Positions 8,601 through 18,783 of a stretch of 64,000 nt of DNA are shown piece after piece (the stretch's first letter is position 1; every line of letters starts with the position of its first letter). Under the pieces are notes generated by a model, which saw nothing but the letters and a program-made list of their open reading frames with translations, ran no database searches and was not told the DNA's origin. The translations under genes and the position numbers were made by a program. The DNA comes from an uncultured Endozoicomonas sp. Lineage in GTDB: Bacteria; Pseudomonadota; Gammaproteobacteria; Pseudomonadales; Endozoicomonadaceae. The stretch is from contig OODV01000190.1 in assembly GCA_900299555.1 (NCBI GenBank), positions 1 to 64,000 on the forward strand, given 5' to 3'.

Positions 8601-8631
8601 TTCATGATGATTTTCATATCCTCATCATGAA
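8601..8631. repeat. 10-bp inverted repeat
   Basis: Arms TTCATGATGA and TCATCATGAA are perfect and separated by 11 bases. The repeat is A/T-rich with no T tract. It lies between the transposase fragment and the end of ansA. Its role is unknown; it could be an operator or part of the old insertion. Apart from it I see nothing in 8560-8739. Confidence 0.4.
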
Positions 8632-8739
8632 CAACTGTGCATAAAACTACAGACTCATTTTGTGCTGGAAACAGGCCAGTCCTTCAGGCTCATTTCATAT
8701 TGGAAGAGACTACCGATCCTCACCCTTCTAAAAGATGAT

Positions 8740-9753
8740 TTAAATTGATACTTCGCCTGAAAGGTTAACACTGAGCATCGCCTTCACTTCTTCAGTGCTC
8801 AGGCCAAGAGAGTAGAGATGATGAAGCTTACAGAACATGGCTTCGGTAGTGGTGTCAAGACCTCCCATAATACCGGCTTTGGCCAGCGCCGATCCTGCTG
8901 CATAGCTACCCTGATGGACAGTACCACGATGGCACTGGGTCAGGTTTACAATCAATTTGCCTGCGGCAGTGGCCTCAGCAAAGGTGTCCAGAAGGGCATG
9001 ATCTGCATCTGGTCCATTACCGGTACCATAGGTGCGCAGAATAAAGGCATCCATAGGCTGGCTCAGGGCTGACTCCATCCACTGGGCATTAATACCCGGG
9101 AACAGCTGCAAAATTCCAACATGAGTTTCTGAATCGCATTCCAGCTGAAATTTTTCTTTCCCCTTTGGTTGCCAGAGGAGGGTTTCATTGAGTTCTACAT
9201 GGATGTCTGCACGACCCAGCCATGGATAATTCGGGCTGTCAAAGGCATCAAACAGATAGGCGTTCAGTTTACGTGAACGATTACCTCTCAACAGACGGCC
9301 GTTGAAATACAGGCAAACCTCTTTAATTCGATCATCGGCAGCCATGGTCAGGGCGCCAACAAGGTTTTCCAGGCCGTCAGTTCGAGCTTCACAGAGCGGG
9401 ATCTGGGAGCCGGTAAAGATGACAGGCTTTTGAAGATTCTGCAGCATAAAAGAGATCATGCTGCAGGAATAAGCCATGGTATCAGTACCGTGCAGAACCA
9501 CGAAACCATCGAATTGTTCATAGCGGTTGGCAATATCAGAGGCGATCTGTTTCCAGTTATCCGGACGGATATTGCTGGAGTCAATCAGTTGAGGGTACTC
9601 ATAGAGTTCGAACTCTGGCAGGCTGGCCATTACATCGGGTGGAAGCTTCTCTTCCAGAAGGCCCATCAGATTGTCACCGGGTACATAACCGGACTCTGAA
9701 GGGCGCATGCCAATGGTTCCACCGGTGTAAGCAACGTAGATTTTCTTGCTCAT
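8740..9753 (-). CDS. ansA: L-asparaginase I (cytoplasmic)
   Basis: The 337-residue enzyme hydrolyses asparagine to aspartate and ammonia. Both catalytic threonine motifs are present: YTGGTIGM at residues 9-16 and VLHGTDTMAYS around residue 90. No signal peptide is present, and length and sequence fit the cytoplasmic AnsA type rather than the periplasmic AnsB. The ATG at 9753 has a good ribosome site (AGGAA). It lies downstream of the NhaC-type gene on the same strand, but an intrinsic terminator between them suggests separate transcription. Confidence 0.93.
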   Translation of the reverse strand: MSKKIYVAYTGGTIGMRPSESGYVPGDNLMGLLEEKLPPDVMASLPEFELYEYPQLIDSSNIRPDNWKQIASDIANRYEQFDGFVVLHGTDTMAYSCSMISFMLQNLQKPVIFTGSQIPLCEARTDGLENLVGALTMAADDRIKEVCLYFNGRLLRGNRSRKLNAYLFDAFDSPNYPWLGRADIHVELNETLLWQPKGKEKFQLECDSETHVGILQLFPGINAQWMESALSQPMDAFILRTYGTGNGPDADHALLDTFAEATAAGKLIVNLTQCHRGTVHQGSYAAGSALAKAGIMGGLDTTTEAMFCKLHHLYSLGLSTEEVKAMLSVNLSGEVSI

Positions 9754-9885
9754 GACTTTTCCTAATGCTTTTTATCTCAAGAAACAGCCTGCTTCCTGAT
9801 GTAAGCGGCGATTTTCATTGGGTAATGGACTTTTATCAAGTCTATCACTTCAATGCATCGCTTGGTTGATCTGAGGCAGAGGCTG

Positions 9886-9924
9886 AAAAAAAACGCCGCC
9901 CTATTTATGACAATCCGGGCGGCG
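9886..9924 (-). terminator. intrinsic terminator after nhaC
   Basis: On the minus strand a perfect 8-bp G+C-rich stem (CGCCGCCC / GGGCGGCG, 9894-9901 with 9917-9924) is followed by eight T residues. It begins 27 bases after the nhaC stop and is a canonical rho-independent terminator. Confidence 0.9.
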
Positions 9925-9950
9925 CTGAGAATGAATGATTAAGTGACTGG

Positions 9951-11381
9951 TCAGGCAGTAGCCATCTGGCCGTGGACTGCGTGATCTTCTGCTTTTTTCA
10001 CGTACTTGCCATCGACTGGACGGAATTTACCCATGTAGGCAAAGGCAACAACCAGACCTATACTGATGAAGCTCATCCACATGTAAGGCACGTATGCGAA
10101 AGTAGATACACCCAGCAGGCCGGCCATGAAGATACCGTTGTCAGACCATGGCACCATACCAGAGGTCAGAGTACCACCGAATTCGGAGCTGCGAGAGAGC
10201 ATGCGACGGTCAACACCCATTCGGTCGTAATTACCGGACATGATCTTCGGAGTCAGGATCAGGGAGACGTACATGGCAGAACCAAATACGTTGGCCAGGA
10301 AGGCAGTGACTACGGTGTAGGCAGTCAGGTTACCTTCGTTGGTGATGCGGTTTTCAAAGGTACGTGCGATGGTTTCCAGAATACCGACTTTATCCAGCAG
10401 GCCACCAAAGCCCAGGCCGAAGATGATGACAGCAACGGAACCCAGCATGTTAACCATACCACCACGGTTCAGAATGTTATCCAGGAAAGCATTGCCGGAA
10501 TCAACAGTCAAAGGCGCCCAAAGTGCATTCATGGCTTCGATTGGCGTACGATCCTGGAACAGGATGGCCCAGATCATACCCAGACCAGCACCCAGCATGA
10601 TGACAGGGTAGGATGGGAATTTCTTGGCCAGCAGGAGCAGGACGATAATCACTGGAACAAAGGCCATGATGGAGATGCTGAAGTTTTCATCCATCAGGTT
10701 CATAACTTCCTGAACCTGAGCCATATCGGCGCTACCGCCAAACTGGAAGCCGTACACTGTGAAAGCAATGGCGGTCAGAACATAAGCAGTCAAGCTGATT
10801 GGCAGCATGCCTTTAATGTGGTCAACAATCTCAACTTCAGACATGGAGGAAGCAAGGATAACACTGTCAGACAGAGGAGACAGTTTGTCACCAAAGTAAA
10901 CACCGGACAGAATTGCACCGGCTGTAACAGGAGCAGGAACACCCAGGCCCTGACCAATACCCATCATAGCGATACCCGCGGTACCGGCAGCACCCCAGGA
11001 CGTACCCGTTGCCAGGGCAGTCATGGAACAGATTACCATGGTAGCCAGCAGGAATATGGGTGGGTGAATGGTCATCAGACCGTAATAAATGATGGAGGGT
11101 ACGATACCCCCGGCAATCCAGGTACCCACCAGGGCACCTACCGCAATCAGAATCAAGATCGCGCCGGTACCTTTAAAGATACCTTCAGCCGCAGCCCCTT
11201 CAAGATCTTTGTATTTATGGCCCAGCTTTGCGCCTAGCCCCATGGCAAGGAACCAGCCGATACAGAGAGCTAATTGAATAGGAAGGTTCAGTTTGGCGGT
11301 AAACGCAAAAGCGAGAACCAGAAAGGTACCCAATACCAGAGACACTTGTCCCATAGAAGGTAGCTTGATCTTCTGCTCCAT
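9951..11381 (-). CDS. nhaC: NhaC family Na+/H+ antiporter
   Basis: This inner-membrane protein of about 476 residues has roughly twelve spans and fits the NhaC antiporter family. Characteristic stretches are SMTALATGTSWGAAGTAGIAMMGIG, GAILSGVYFGDKLSPLSDS and, near the end, GTLTSGMVPWSDNGIFMAGLLGV. Family members exchange sodium for protons; some relatives exchange organic acids or amino acids. I start at the ATG at 11381 because CGGAG lies nine bases before it; a TTG 33 bases upstream is less likely. It diverges from the SDF symporter gene across a 263-base gap that must contain both promoters. Sodium handling fits a marine host. Confidence 0.87.
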   Translation of the reverse strand: MEQKIKLPSMGQVSLVLGTFLVLAFAFTAKLNLPIQLALCIGWFLAMGLGAKLGHKYKDLEGAAAEGIFKGTGAILILIAVGALVGTWIAGGIVPSIIYYGLMTIHPPIFLLATMVICSMTALATGTSWGAAGTAGIAMMGIGQGLGVPAPVTAGAILSGVYFGDKLSPLSDSVILASSMSEVEIVDHIKGMLPISLTAYVLTAIAFTVYGFQFGGSADMAQVQEVMNLMDENFSISIMAFVPVIIVLLLLAKKFPSYPVIMLGAGLGMIWAILFQDRTPIEAMNALWAPLTVDSGNAFLDNILNRGGMVNMLGSVAVIIFGLGFGGLLDKVGILETIARTFENRITNEGNLTAYTVVTAFLANVFGSAMYVSLILTPKIMSGNYDRMGVDRRMLSRSSEFGGTLTSGMVPWSDNGIFMAGLLGVSTFAYVPYMWMSFISIGLVVAFAYMGKFRPVDGKYVKKAEDHAVHGQMATA

Positions 11382-11644
11382 GAATGAACTCCGAGGGTTT
11401 ATTAATTTAATCAATCACTTGTGCGGCGTATCCTAACGATTTGACAGGTATAGGTTTTGATCCATGTCAGAAAATGACGGTGATTCCTTACAATTTCTTT
11501 AGAAAAGTGAAAAAAATGCGTTATGACAACGTTTGATCAATTTTGTGAAAGTTCAGGGTGAGAGAACTGTCATATTTTGACGATACAGAAAAAAAGTCTA
11601 TGTTTTCTTCACAGTCGGCCTGATAACTATGGAAGAGAATATTT

Positions 11645-12877
11645 GTGAAAATTATTGAGCATCTTGCAAAAATTAAGTTAGCAGGGATGCTTCTGGCGTT
11701 ATTGTTTATTCCCTTTCTGACGGAATCTTGGATGAGTTATGACGTTAAATCATTCTTTTATTCCCTCAGCCTGACCATAAAGTCTCTATTAGTTTTCGTT
11801 CTTCCATTTATCGTGTTCAGCTTTGTGGTGACCTGCCTTGCCAGAATGGGGAAAAGTGCGCTGCTGTTCACGATTCTGCTGATTGTGATGGTGTTTACTT
11901 CCAATATCGCGGCGATCTTTACCGGATACAGCATTGGCGCCGTCATGGTTCCGCTAATCTCCATGCCGATCTCTCTGGATGCTCTTGATGGTAATGGTCT
12001 GGCAGTGATGTGGGTCTTTGAGCTGCCGCCACTGTTTACCAATATGAATGCCCTGATTGCAGGCTTCATTGCAGGTATGCTGGTAAACTTGATGGATATT
12101 CGACCGTTAAGGGAGATTTTTTTTAAGGCGAGTGATGTTTCCGGCTGGTTTCTCAAACATATTTTTATACCGATACTTCCTTTCTTCATCCTTGGATTTG
12201 CTTTTAAACTCCATGCTGATGGTATTTTGAGCCAGGCTATCTCTGCTTACAGCCCGATTTTACTGCTGGTGATTGTTTCACAGCTTACGTACCTTTTTAT
12301 CTATTTTTTTGTGGCGGCAAGGTTTTCTTTTCGTGTTTTCATAACGTATGTGGGTAATGTTTTGCCAGCGTGGCTGACGGGGTTGAGCACCGTGTCCAGC
12401 GCAGCCAGCATGCCTGTTTTGATAGAAAGTACAGAGAAAAATATAGGTAACCCTATTATGGCAAGAACCATTGTGCCTGCCACAATCAATATACATACCA
12501 TTGGCAGTGCGATCGGGTTGACCATTCTTGCTTTGGTAACACTGGACACTTTCAATATGCCGATTCCGGATTTGCAGAGCTTTGCTATCTTTGGCTTTTA
12601 CTATGCACTGGCAAAATTTTCAGTAGCTGCCGTGCCTGGGGGAGTCATTCTTGTAGTGGGGCCCATTCTGCAAAGTCTGATGGGCTTTTCAGACGAGATG
12701 CTCGGGCTGATTACTGCTGTCTATATGATTTTTGACCCCTTTGGCACCGCCATGAATGTCAGTGGTAATGGTGCTTTTGCCATTGTTTTCTCGAGATTAT
12801 GCCAGTGCCTTGGTCTTAACGGCGATGATGGCGGTGACGAGGATAAAGATCGTGAGCCAGAGAGTAGTGTGGCTTGA
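11645..12877 (+). CDS. dicarboxylate/amino acid:cation symporter (SDF family)
   Basis: The 410-residue membrane protein belongs to the GltP/DctA/SstT type. The re-entrant hairpin serine motif appears as STVSSAASMPVLI around residue 250. The NMDGT-like cation/substrate site is replaced by HTIGSAIG near residue 285, and DPFGTAMNVSGNGAFA near residue 365 forms the final hairpin. The missing canonical NMDGT makes the exact substrate (glutamate, serine, C4-acid) uncertain. GTG at 11645 is preceded by GGAAGAG. The C-terminus is acidic (GDDGGDEDKD). It stands alone, convergent with recD. Confidence 0.85.
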   Translation: MKIIEHLAKIKLAGMLLALLFIPFLTESWMSYDVKSFFYSLSLTIKSLLVFVLPFIVFSFVVTCLARMGKSALLFTILLIVMVFTSNIAAIFTGYSIGAVMVPLISMPISLDALDGNGLAVMWVFELPPLFTNMNALIAGFIAGMLVNLMDIRPLREIFFKASDVSGWFLKHIFIPILPFFILGFAFKLHADGILSQAISAYSPILLLVIVSQLTYLFIYFFVAARFSFRVFITYVGNVLPAWLTGLSTVSSAASMPVLIESTEKNIGNPIMARTIVPATINIHTIGSAIGLTILALVTLDTFNMPIPDLQSFAIFGFYYALAKFSVAAVPGGVILVVGPILQSLMGFSDEMLGLITAVYMIFDPFGTAMNVSGNGAFAIVFSRLCQCLGLNGDDGGDEDKDREPESSVA

Positions 12878-12906
12878 TTTGTAGAGCAATAAATCTACTT
12901 TTTGGG

Positions 12907-12977
12907 AACCACAGAGATCACAAAACGCACCAAAAAAAGCCATTTTTTTCTTTGTGTACTTTGAGGTCTCTGTGGTT
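12907..12977. repeat. long inverted repeat between convergent genes
   Basis: Arms AACCACAGAGA (12907-12917) and TCTCTGTGGTT (12967-12977) are exact. Between them lie further complementary pieces (ATCACAAA / TTTGTG) and an A7...T7 core. It lies between the symporter stop and the recD stop and could terminate both. Similar ACCACAGAGA palindromes occur as dispersed intergenic repeats in many bacteria (from memory). Confidence 0.55.
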
Positions 12978-12991
12978 ATCGATTTTGATTT

Positions 12992-15034
12992 TTATTGAAC
13001 GAGCCGTTGATACAGGCCAGATTGTCTCTTGGTCGGTGATTTTGCTGCCTTAATCAGAATCTCCATCTCAGAGAAGAGCGTAAGCTTGGATTTGGCTCGG
13101 GTAATCCCCGTGTATACCAATTCTCGAGTGATAATGGGGTTGTCTTTATCCGGTAACACCATGGCAACATCGGCAAACTCAGAGCCCTGGCTTTTGTGAA
13201 TCGTCATGGCAAAGACAGTTTCATGTTCTGGAAGGCGACTGGGAAGAAATTCCCTGACCTGTTTATCAGGTAGCTGAAACGCTACCCTGAGTCGGTCATC
13301 AGCCCCTCTGATTGTAATCCCGATATCACCGTTGTACAGGCCGAGCCCGTGGTCATTCCGGGTAATCAGAACTGGTCGACCTTCATACCATTGTCCGGTG
13401 ATATCAATCAGACCTTTCTGTTGCAGGGCGTTTTGTATTTCCTCATTCAAACCTGCAATACCATAAGGACCTTCACGCAGAGCGCATAGCAGCTGAAATT
13501 GGTTAAAGGCATTAAGAATGTGTTGAGGTTCTGTCTTCTGTTGAATGAGATCCAGATAGTGCCGGTATGACTCAGCACATTGTTGAATTAACCGTTTATA
13601 GCCAGAATTCTGGGCGATGGAAAAGCGTTCAATATCTTCAAATCCTGCTGTAAATACCGATTCCAGCGATAACTGGTCACCGTTGTTCACTGCTTGTGCC
13701 AGACTGCCAATGCCGGAATGGGCATCAAAGCGATAGCTCTTGCGGAGCAGGCACAGGCTATCAGAAACTGAGTGGTCAGCGGTAGCTATGTTGGATGTAT
13801 GAGCTTGTACTGGCTCTATGCCTTGAAGGGTATGCCCTGTGAGTGCTTCCAGCAGGTTGCTTTGTTCATTTGAGTAGCCAAAGCTCGCTGCGGCACAGAT
13901 ATCCCCCAGGACGCTGCCGGCTTCCACCGAAGATAGTTGATCTCGGTCACCTAAAAGAATGAGTCGGGCATGATCCGGCAGGGCATCCATTAAGTGACTC
14001 ATGAGCGGAAGGTCGATCATAGACGCTTCATCCACTACCAGAATATCCAGATGCAACCGATTGTTTTTATTGTGAACAAATCCTGCCTGTCCGGGTATAA
14101 CACCCAGTAAACGGTGAAGTGTACCGGCCTGAGCGGGTATCCTGTCCCTTACGGTTTCACTGCAGTTTATTTTTGCCAGGGCACCGCCAATGGATTCGGT
14201 TAAGCGGGCAGCTGCCTTGCCCGTGGGGGCAACCAGCTTAATATCTGGAGGCGAATTGCGTTTTAACCCCAGCTCCGTTAGAAGAGCAAGAAGCCGGGTA
14301 ACGGTGGTTGTTTTTCCGGTGCCTGGACCACCACTGATCACTGAAAAAGAACGGCTGGCTGCCAATGCTGCTGCAATTTTCTGCCAGTTAAGACAGGCTG
14401 ACTCTGGAATCAGCTGATCAAGGATGTCAACATCCACACTTTGTGTAATCGCTTTGAGGATGGTTTTCCAATCAAGTTGATCAGAGGATTCAATATCCAG
14501 CCATTTAATGATTTCAGCTTTCTGAGTGGCTTCCGACTTTCCTTTACATTGGTGGATCACATAGCTGTAATCCCTCTGAAAAAGTCTCTGCAGGATACCA
14601 CGGGCTTCTTCAGTATCCAGCAGCTCGACACTTCGACTTTTCAGGAAGCTGGAAACAATGCGCTCATATTGCCAATAACGGTAGAGGTAAAGGCGTTCAT
14701 TATCGAGAACTAACGGTGTTGGCTCCGACCCGTCACCCACAATGTCAGTTCTTTTCAGTCGGGCTAGCCACTGGTCTCTTGGAATATTAAGGGTGTCTCT
14801 GTCTACAAGCCTCAAGCTTTCACTCTCTTCAAAACAAAAGTTTTTCAAACCAAAGAGCGTAAAGTCTGATGCAAGAGATATGCATACGTTACCCTGTCCC
14901 AGTTCAAAGCTGACATTTGCAGCAGCCAGGGCAAGCAGTGGGTCCGGATTAATCGAATGTATCAGTTTGGCGAATTGATAATCCAGAGGTCGAATGATTC
15001 CCTGCTGTTCCAGTATTTGCAGCTGATTTAACAT
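12992..15034 (-). CDS. recD: exodeoxyribonuclease V alpha subunit RecD
   Basis: The 680-residue 5'-3' helicase subunit of RecBCD processes double-strand breaks together with RecB and RecC. The Walker A motif SGGPGTGKTTTVTRLL lies near residue 235, VVDEASMIDLPLM (Walker B, DEAS) near 335, and the C-terminal UvrD-like motif FAMTIHKSQGSEF near 610. Its ATG overlaps the recB stop by seven bases, so the two are translationally coupled. Length is slightly above E. coli RecD (608); an inserted stretch lies around residues 385-420. Confidence 0.95.
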   Translation of the reverse strand: MLNQLQILEQQGIIRPLDYQFAKLIHSINPDPLLALAAANVSFELGQGNVCISLASDFTLFGLKNFCFEESESLRLVDRDTLNIPRDQWLARLKRTDIVGDGSEPTPLVLDNERLYLYRYWQYERIVSSFLKSRSVELLDTEEARGILQRLFQRDYSYVIHQCKGKSEATQKAEIIKWLDIESSDQLDWKTILKAITQSVDVDILDQLIPESACLNWQKIAAALAASRSFSVISGGPGTGKTTTVTRLLALLTELGLKRNSPPDIKLVAPTGKAAARLTESIGGALAKINCSETVRDRIPAQAGTLHRLLGVIPGQAGFVHNKNNRLHLDILVVDEASMIDLPLMSHLMDALPDHARLILLGDRDQLSSVEAGSVLGDICAAASFGYSNEQSNLLEALTGHTLQGIEPVQAHTSNIATADHSVSDSLCLLRKSYRFDAHSGIGSLAQAVNNGDQLSLESVFTAGFEDIERFSIAQNSGYKRLIQQCAESYRHYLDLIQQKTEPQHILNAFNQFQLLCALREGPYGIAGLNEEIQNALQQKGLIDITGQWYEGRPVLITRNDHGLGLYNGDIGITIRGADDRLRVAFQLPDKQVREFLPSRLPEHETVFAMTIHKSQGSEFADVAMVLPDKDNPIITRELVYTGITRAKSKLTLFSEMEILIKAAKSPTKRQSGLYQRLVQ

Positions 15035-18000
15035 GTCATCAGCTCCTCTTCGCCATTATCTTTTTCACTATTGGTGCCTTCACCGCTAAAAAGCTGGTCG
15101 AGACTATTAACCAACTCCAATGAGGGTTTATGGCTGAATATGCCGTGGTGTTCAGGATCATTCATCTGAACACCACGCAGAAACAGGTAAATGACTCCGC
15201 CAAAATGCTGGTCATAGTCATAATCAGGGATACGCTGTCTGAGCAGTCTGTGCATAGCCAGCGAATAAAGCTGGTATTGAAGGTCATAACGGTGCTCTAC
15301 CATGACTTTCTCCATGGCCTCCCTGGAATAATCACTTGCTTTGTTACCCAGCCAGTTTGACTTGTAATCCAGGACATACCAGCATCCCTGGTACTCAAAA
15401 GTGAGGTCGATAAAACCTTTCAGCATGCCTTTCATGTTGTGGAACTGAAGGTCTCCTGCTCTGGCGCTCAGTGGGTCGTGTTGAGCAATCAGCCGGTTGA
15501 GCCTTTGAGGGTTAAGATGTTCGATAGGCAGGTAGAACTCCATTTCAACCCTGCGTGCGGAGTCCTGCAGATTCATGAGTCGGAGGTTATCTCCGTCAAG
15601 TGGTGCATTAAGGCAATTCAGCAACATGCCCTTAATGGCGGGTAGCCATTCTTCACCATAGCCAGCACGGGTATGACTCTCAAGAAGAAAACTGTCGAGA
15701 TAGGCATCATCATCTGCAGAGCGTAATGCGTTCATATCCAGCTCTTCAAACAGGCTGTGCATGAAGGTTCCAGGTTGTGCCCCTTTTGGAAAATTAAACA
15801 GGCTTAATGGGTTTATGGGTTCTTCCGCCAGAAGGTTATCCCGGGTGACATGCTGCTCATCGATAACTTCAGTATCAAATCCAGGGGCTTCATTACTGGC
15901 ATCTGCAACGGATTCGGAGCGGTGTGATGAAAGCCGGGAAAGGGCAGAGTAGCTGGTGGTCCACCAGTTTTTTTCAATGTTTCCTGTGAAATTTCGGGCG
16001 CTTAGAGACTCTTCTTGTGAGATTACCGGAAAATAGGGGGCTAAAGTATTTGCTGGTGGTGGAGAAATCACAACCTGCTGATGCTCGCAATGCTCAGCCA
16101 GTTGCTCCAGAAGCGTGTTGAGGTCTGGGCTTAAAATTTCTTTTCCCTGGTTTAGGAGATAGCCAATCGCGGTCAGGTGCAGGTCTGTCTTGCCATCTTT
16201 ACTGGCTCTGCCTGATTTGTAGGGAGCCATCCCGAGGTAGCAGCAGTAAACAGAGCGGGTCAGGGCAACATAGAGCAGGCGAAGGTCTTCAGCCAGACGT
16301 TCCTGTTCGGAAAGTATTGAGGCTTCGTCAGAGGGCGTTAATGCCAGCCATGTTTCACTGGTTTCCGGGTCATGGTACAGGGGGGAGTCGGTTTTTCGCA
16401 GATGGCATGGAAAAGGGATAAACACCACTTTGTATTCCAGCCCCTTGGATTTATGGATGGTAATGATCTTAACCAGATTTCGTTCACTCTCAAGATGGAG
16501 CTGCTGGTCATCGGCATTGTGGTTGGGGCGGGTGATCTGTTCTGAAAACCAGCGAGCCAGAGCCGATTCTCCCTGTTGCTCAAGGCTGGCGGCGGCCAGC
16601 AGTTCACCCAGATGCAGCAAGTTAGTCAAGCGGCGCTCTCCATCCTGAAAAGACAGCAGTCGTTCAGCAATCTTTCGGTGGAAGATAAGCTGCCGCAACA
16701 TGGGAAGAATGCCTTTGTTCTGCCATAGCTCTCCATAGTGGGTAAACTCTTCTACGGCGCTTTCCCAGGCTTGCTCGTCAATATTCAGAGCGTCCAGTGA
16801 CAGGGCATCAAGATGGAAAAGAGTGGTTGCCAGCGCTGCTTTCAACAGTCTCTCACTGGTAGGGTGCAGGCATGCCTGTAGTACTTTTTCCAGATCGGAA
16901 GCTTCTCGGGAAGTAAATACCGAATCCTGGTTGCTCAGGTAAATGCTGGCGATATTCTGTGCGGACAATGCGTCACGAACTTTTTGGCCATGCCGACCAC
17001 TGCGTACCAGTACAGCGATATCTCCAGGCTGCAATGGTGTTTTCCGATCATCATTGCGAACCTGACAATATCCCTGGTCAGCCGCAGAGAGCAGCCGGTT
17101 GATCTCGGTCGCGGTTGCCTGACTCATGGTTTCCAGGTAGCTGTCGGTATTGATGGTTGGCCCATCAACAGGTTGTTGTAGCCACAGAGTCATTGACGGT
17201 AATGCAGTTCCTTCATGATACAGACGTTTATCTGAAGCGCCGGGTGATGGGTGAACGGGGTCAAAAGGGATACTGTCATTGTAAATAAAGGGAGTTGCCG
17301 AATGTTGGAATATGGCATTAACGGCTGACACCATGTGGTCACTTGAACGCCAGTTGGTATCCAGTGTGTAATGGCTATGCACCTGCTGTCTGGCCTGCAT
17401 GTAAGTGAAGATATCGGCACCACGAAAAGCATAGATGGCCTGTTTGGGGTCGCCAATCATAAACAGGCCTACCCCGGGATCACCGCCTTCCATGTAGATT
17501 TTATTGAAAATACGGTACTGGAGAGGGTCGGTATCCTGAAATTCATCAATCATCGCAATTCGGTACTGACCGCGAATAGCCTGAGCCAGCAGCTCACCAT
17601 CATCGGCTCTTTCTCCGGCGAATAGCGCTGCTGCCAGGTTGGTCAATAGGTCATCAAATGAAAGCTGATAACGGCTGGCTTTCAATTGAGCCAGCTGGGA
17701 CTTGATGTGCATGAGAGCATCCCGTGTGATATAGCCTTTAAGGGCATCCTCCACAGGCATTGGTAATGACAGAAATTCATCTATTTGTTGAAATACTGGA
17801 TGAGAAGGGAGCTTTCCTGTTTTCAGAAGACTCTTCTCCAGGATTGCAGAGCCATAGATTTCCCAGCCATCCTTCTCCCGGCCCAGTCTGGGAATCAAGT
17901 CATCAGAACTGAGAAAGTGATCCAGCTCTTTGAGGCGGTTGAGAGGCTTGCTGTTTTTTCGCATTCCGCAGGACTCAATGAGATCCGCCAGTTCATTGCA

Positions 18001-18783
18001 ATTCTCCAGCCAGCGCTGCTTTATCGCCATTGCTGGAGTCAGGTAGATCCTGACGAACTCATCCATTGTTTCTGGAATCTGATCACCAGCCAGTTTCAGG
18101 TCGGACAAGGGAAGCCAGCTGCGTAAATGGCTGAGCAGGTCATTGGGTGTTTTCCAGAGTGAGCGGACGAGTTTGACCTGTGGCTTTTCCAGAGGGTAGA
18201 AGTTACGCCGCCAATAGTCTGCAGCACACAGCTGCAGCATTGGCTCAGTATCGGTAATTAACTCACTGGAAAAGAGTGTGCCACTCTCAAAAGCGTGCTG
18301 TTTCAGCATTCGCTGGCAGAACCCGTGGATGGTGAAGATTGCGGCTTCATCCATCTGCTGTTCTGCTGCAAGAAGCAGTGCCTGACATTGTTCAGGCTGA
18401 TCCATATCCTGAATCAATTGCTGAATAAATGGATCACTGGACTTTCCCTCAATAAAGGCATCTCGAGTCTGATGAATTCTGGCCCGAATACGATCCCTGA
18501 GTTCTCCAGTAGCCGCTTCAGTAAAGGTTACAACCAGAATCTGGTCAACGGTTAATGGGGTTTCATGTTGACTCCTGTCACTGCCATGCCCCAGCAGTAT
18601 TCGCAGATAGAGGTTGGCTATGGTGTAGGTTTTTCCAGTGCCGGCACTCGCTTCTATCAAACGGATGCCGTGCAGGGGAAGTGCATGGGGGTCGAGTGTT
18701 TCCGGAAAAAGATTGGTCTGATTCAGCATATCAGGCTGACCGCCTATCACTGTTGACTGGCTCAAGGGTTTTTGCTCGCTCAT
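15028..18783 (-). CDS. recB: exodeoxyribonuclease V beta subunit RecB
   Basis: The 1,251-residue subunit carries the 3'-5' helicase and the nuclease of RecBCD. Helicase motifs include LIEASAGTGKTYTIANLYLR near residue 42, MIDEFQDTDPLQYRIF near 415 and ITIHKSKGLEYKVVFIP near 770. The C-terminal nuclease domain shows MKGMLKGFIDLTF and YVLDYKSNWLG, which contain the metal-binding aspartates and catalytic lysine. The ATG overlaps the recC stop by four bases (ATGA) and the 3' end overlaps recD, giving one recC-recB-recD operon. Confidence 0.96.
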   Translation of the reverse strand: MSEQKPLSQSTVIGGQPDMLNQTNLFPETLDPHALPLHGIRLIEASAGTGKTYTIANLYLRILLGHGSDRSQHETPLTVDQILVVTFTEAATGELRDRIRARIHQTRDAFIEGKSSDPFIQQLIQDMDQPEQCQALLLAAEQQMDEAAIFTIHGFCQRMLKQHAFESGTLFSSELITDTEPMLQLCAADYWRRNFYPLEKPQVKLVRSLWKTPNDLLSHLRSWLPLSDLKLAGDQIPETMDEFVRIYLTPAMAIKQRWLENCNELADLIESCGMRKNSKPLNRLKELDHFLSSDDLIPRLGREKDGWEIYGSAILEKSLLKTGKLPSHPVFQQIDEFLSLPMPVEDALKGYITRDALMHIKSQLAQLKASRYQLSFDDLLTNLAAALFAGERADDGELLAQAIRGQYRIAMIDEFQDTDPLQYRIFNKIYMEGGDPGVGLFMIGDPKQAIYAFRGADIFTYMQARQQVHSHYTLDTNWRSSDHMVSAVNAIFQHSATPFIYNDSIPFDPVHPSPGASDKRLYHEGTALPSMTLWLQQPVDGPTINTDSYLETMSQATATEINRLLSAADQGYCQVRNDDRKTPLQPGDIAVLVRSGRHGQKVRDALSAQNIASIYLSNQDSVFTSREASDLEKVLQACLHPTSERLLKAALATTLFHLDALSLDALNIDEQAWESAVEEFTHYGELWQNKGILPMLRQLIFHRKIAERLLSFQDGERRLTNLLHLGELLAAASLEQQGESALARWFSEQITRPNHNADDQQLHLESERNLVKIITIHKSKGLEYKVVFIPFPCHLRKTDSPLYHDPETSETWLALTPSDEASILSEQERLAEDLRLLYVALTRSVYCCYLGMAPYKSGRASKDGKTDLHLTAIGYLLNQGKEILSPDLNTLLEQLAEHCEHQQVVISPPPANTLAPYFPVISQEESLSARNFTGNIEKNWWTTSYSALSRLSSHRSESVADASNEAPGFDTEVIDEQHVTRDNLLAEEPINPLSLFNFPKGAQPGTFMHSLFEELDMNALRSADDDAYLDSFLLESHTRAGYGEEWLPAIKGMLLNCLNAPLDGDNLRLMNLQDSARRVEMEFYLPIEHLNPQRLNRLIAQHDPLSARAGDLQFHNMKGMLKGFIDLTFEYQGCWYVLDYKSNWLGNKASDYSREAMEKVMVEHRYDLQYQLYSLAMHRLLRQRIPDYDYDQHFGGVIYLFLRGVQMNDPEHHGIFSHKPSLELVNSLDQLFSGEGTNSEKDNGEEELMTC

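Noticed and set aside
9972..11237. 421-codon open frame antisense to nhaC
   Set aside because: The translation is rich in His, Thr, Gln and Asn with no recognisable motif. It mirrors the codon bias of the real NhaC gene, whose membrane protein is clear on the other strand.
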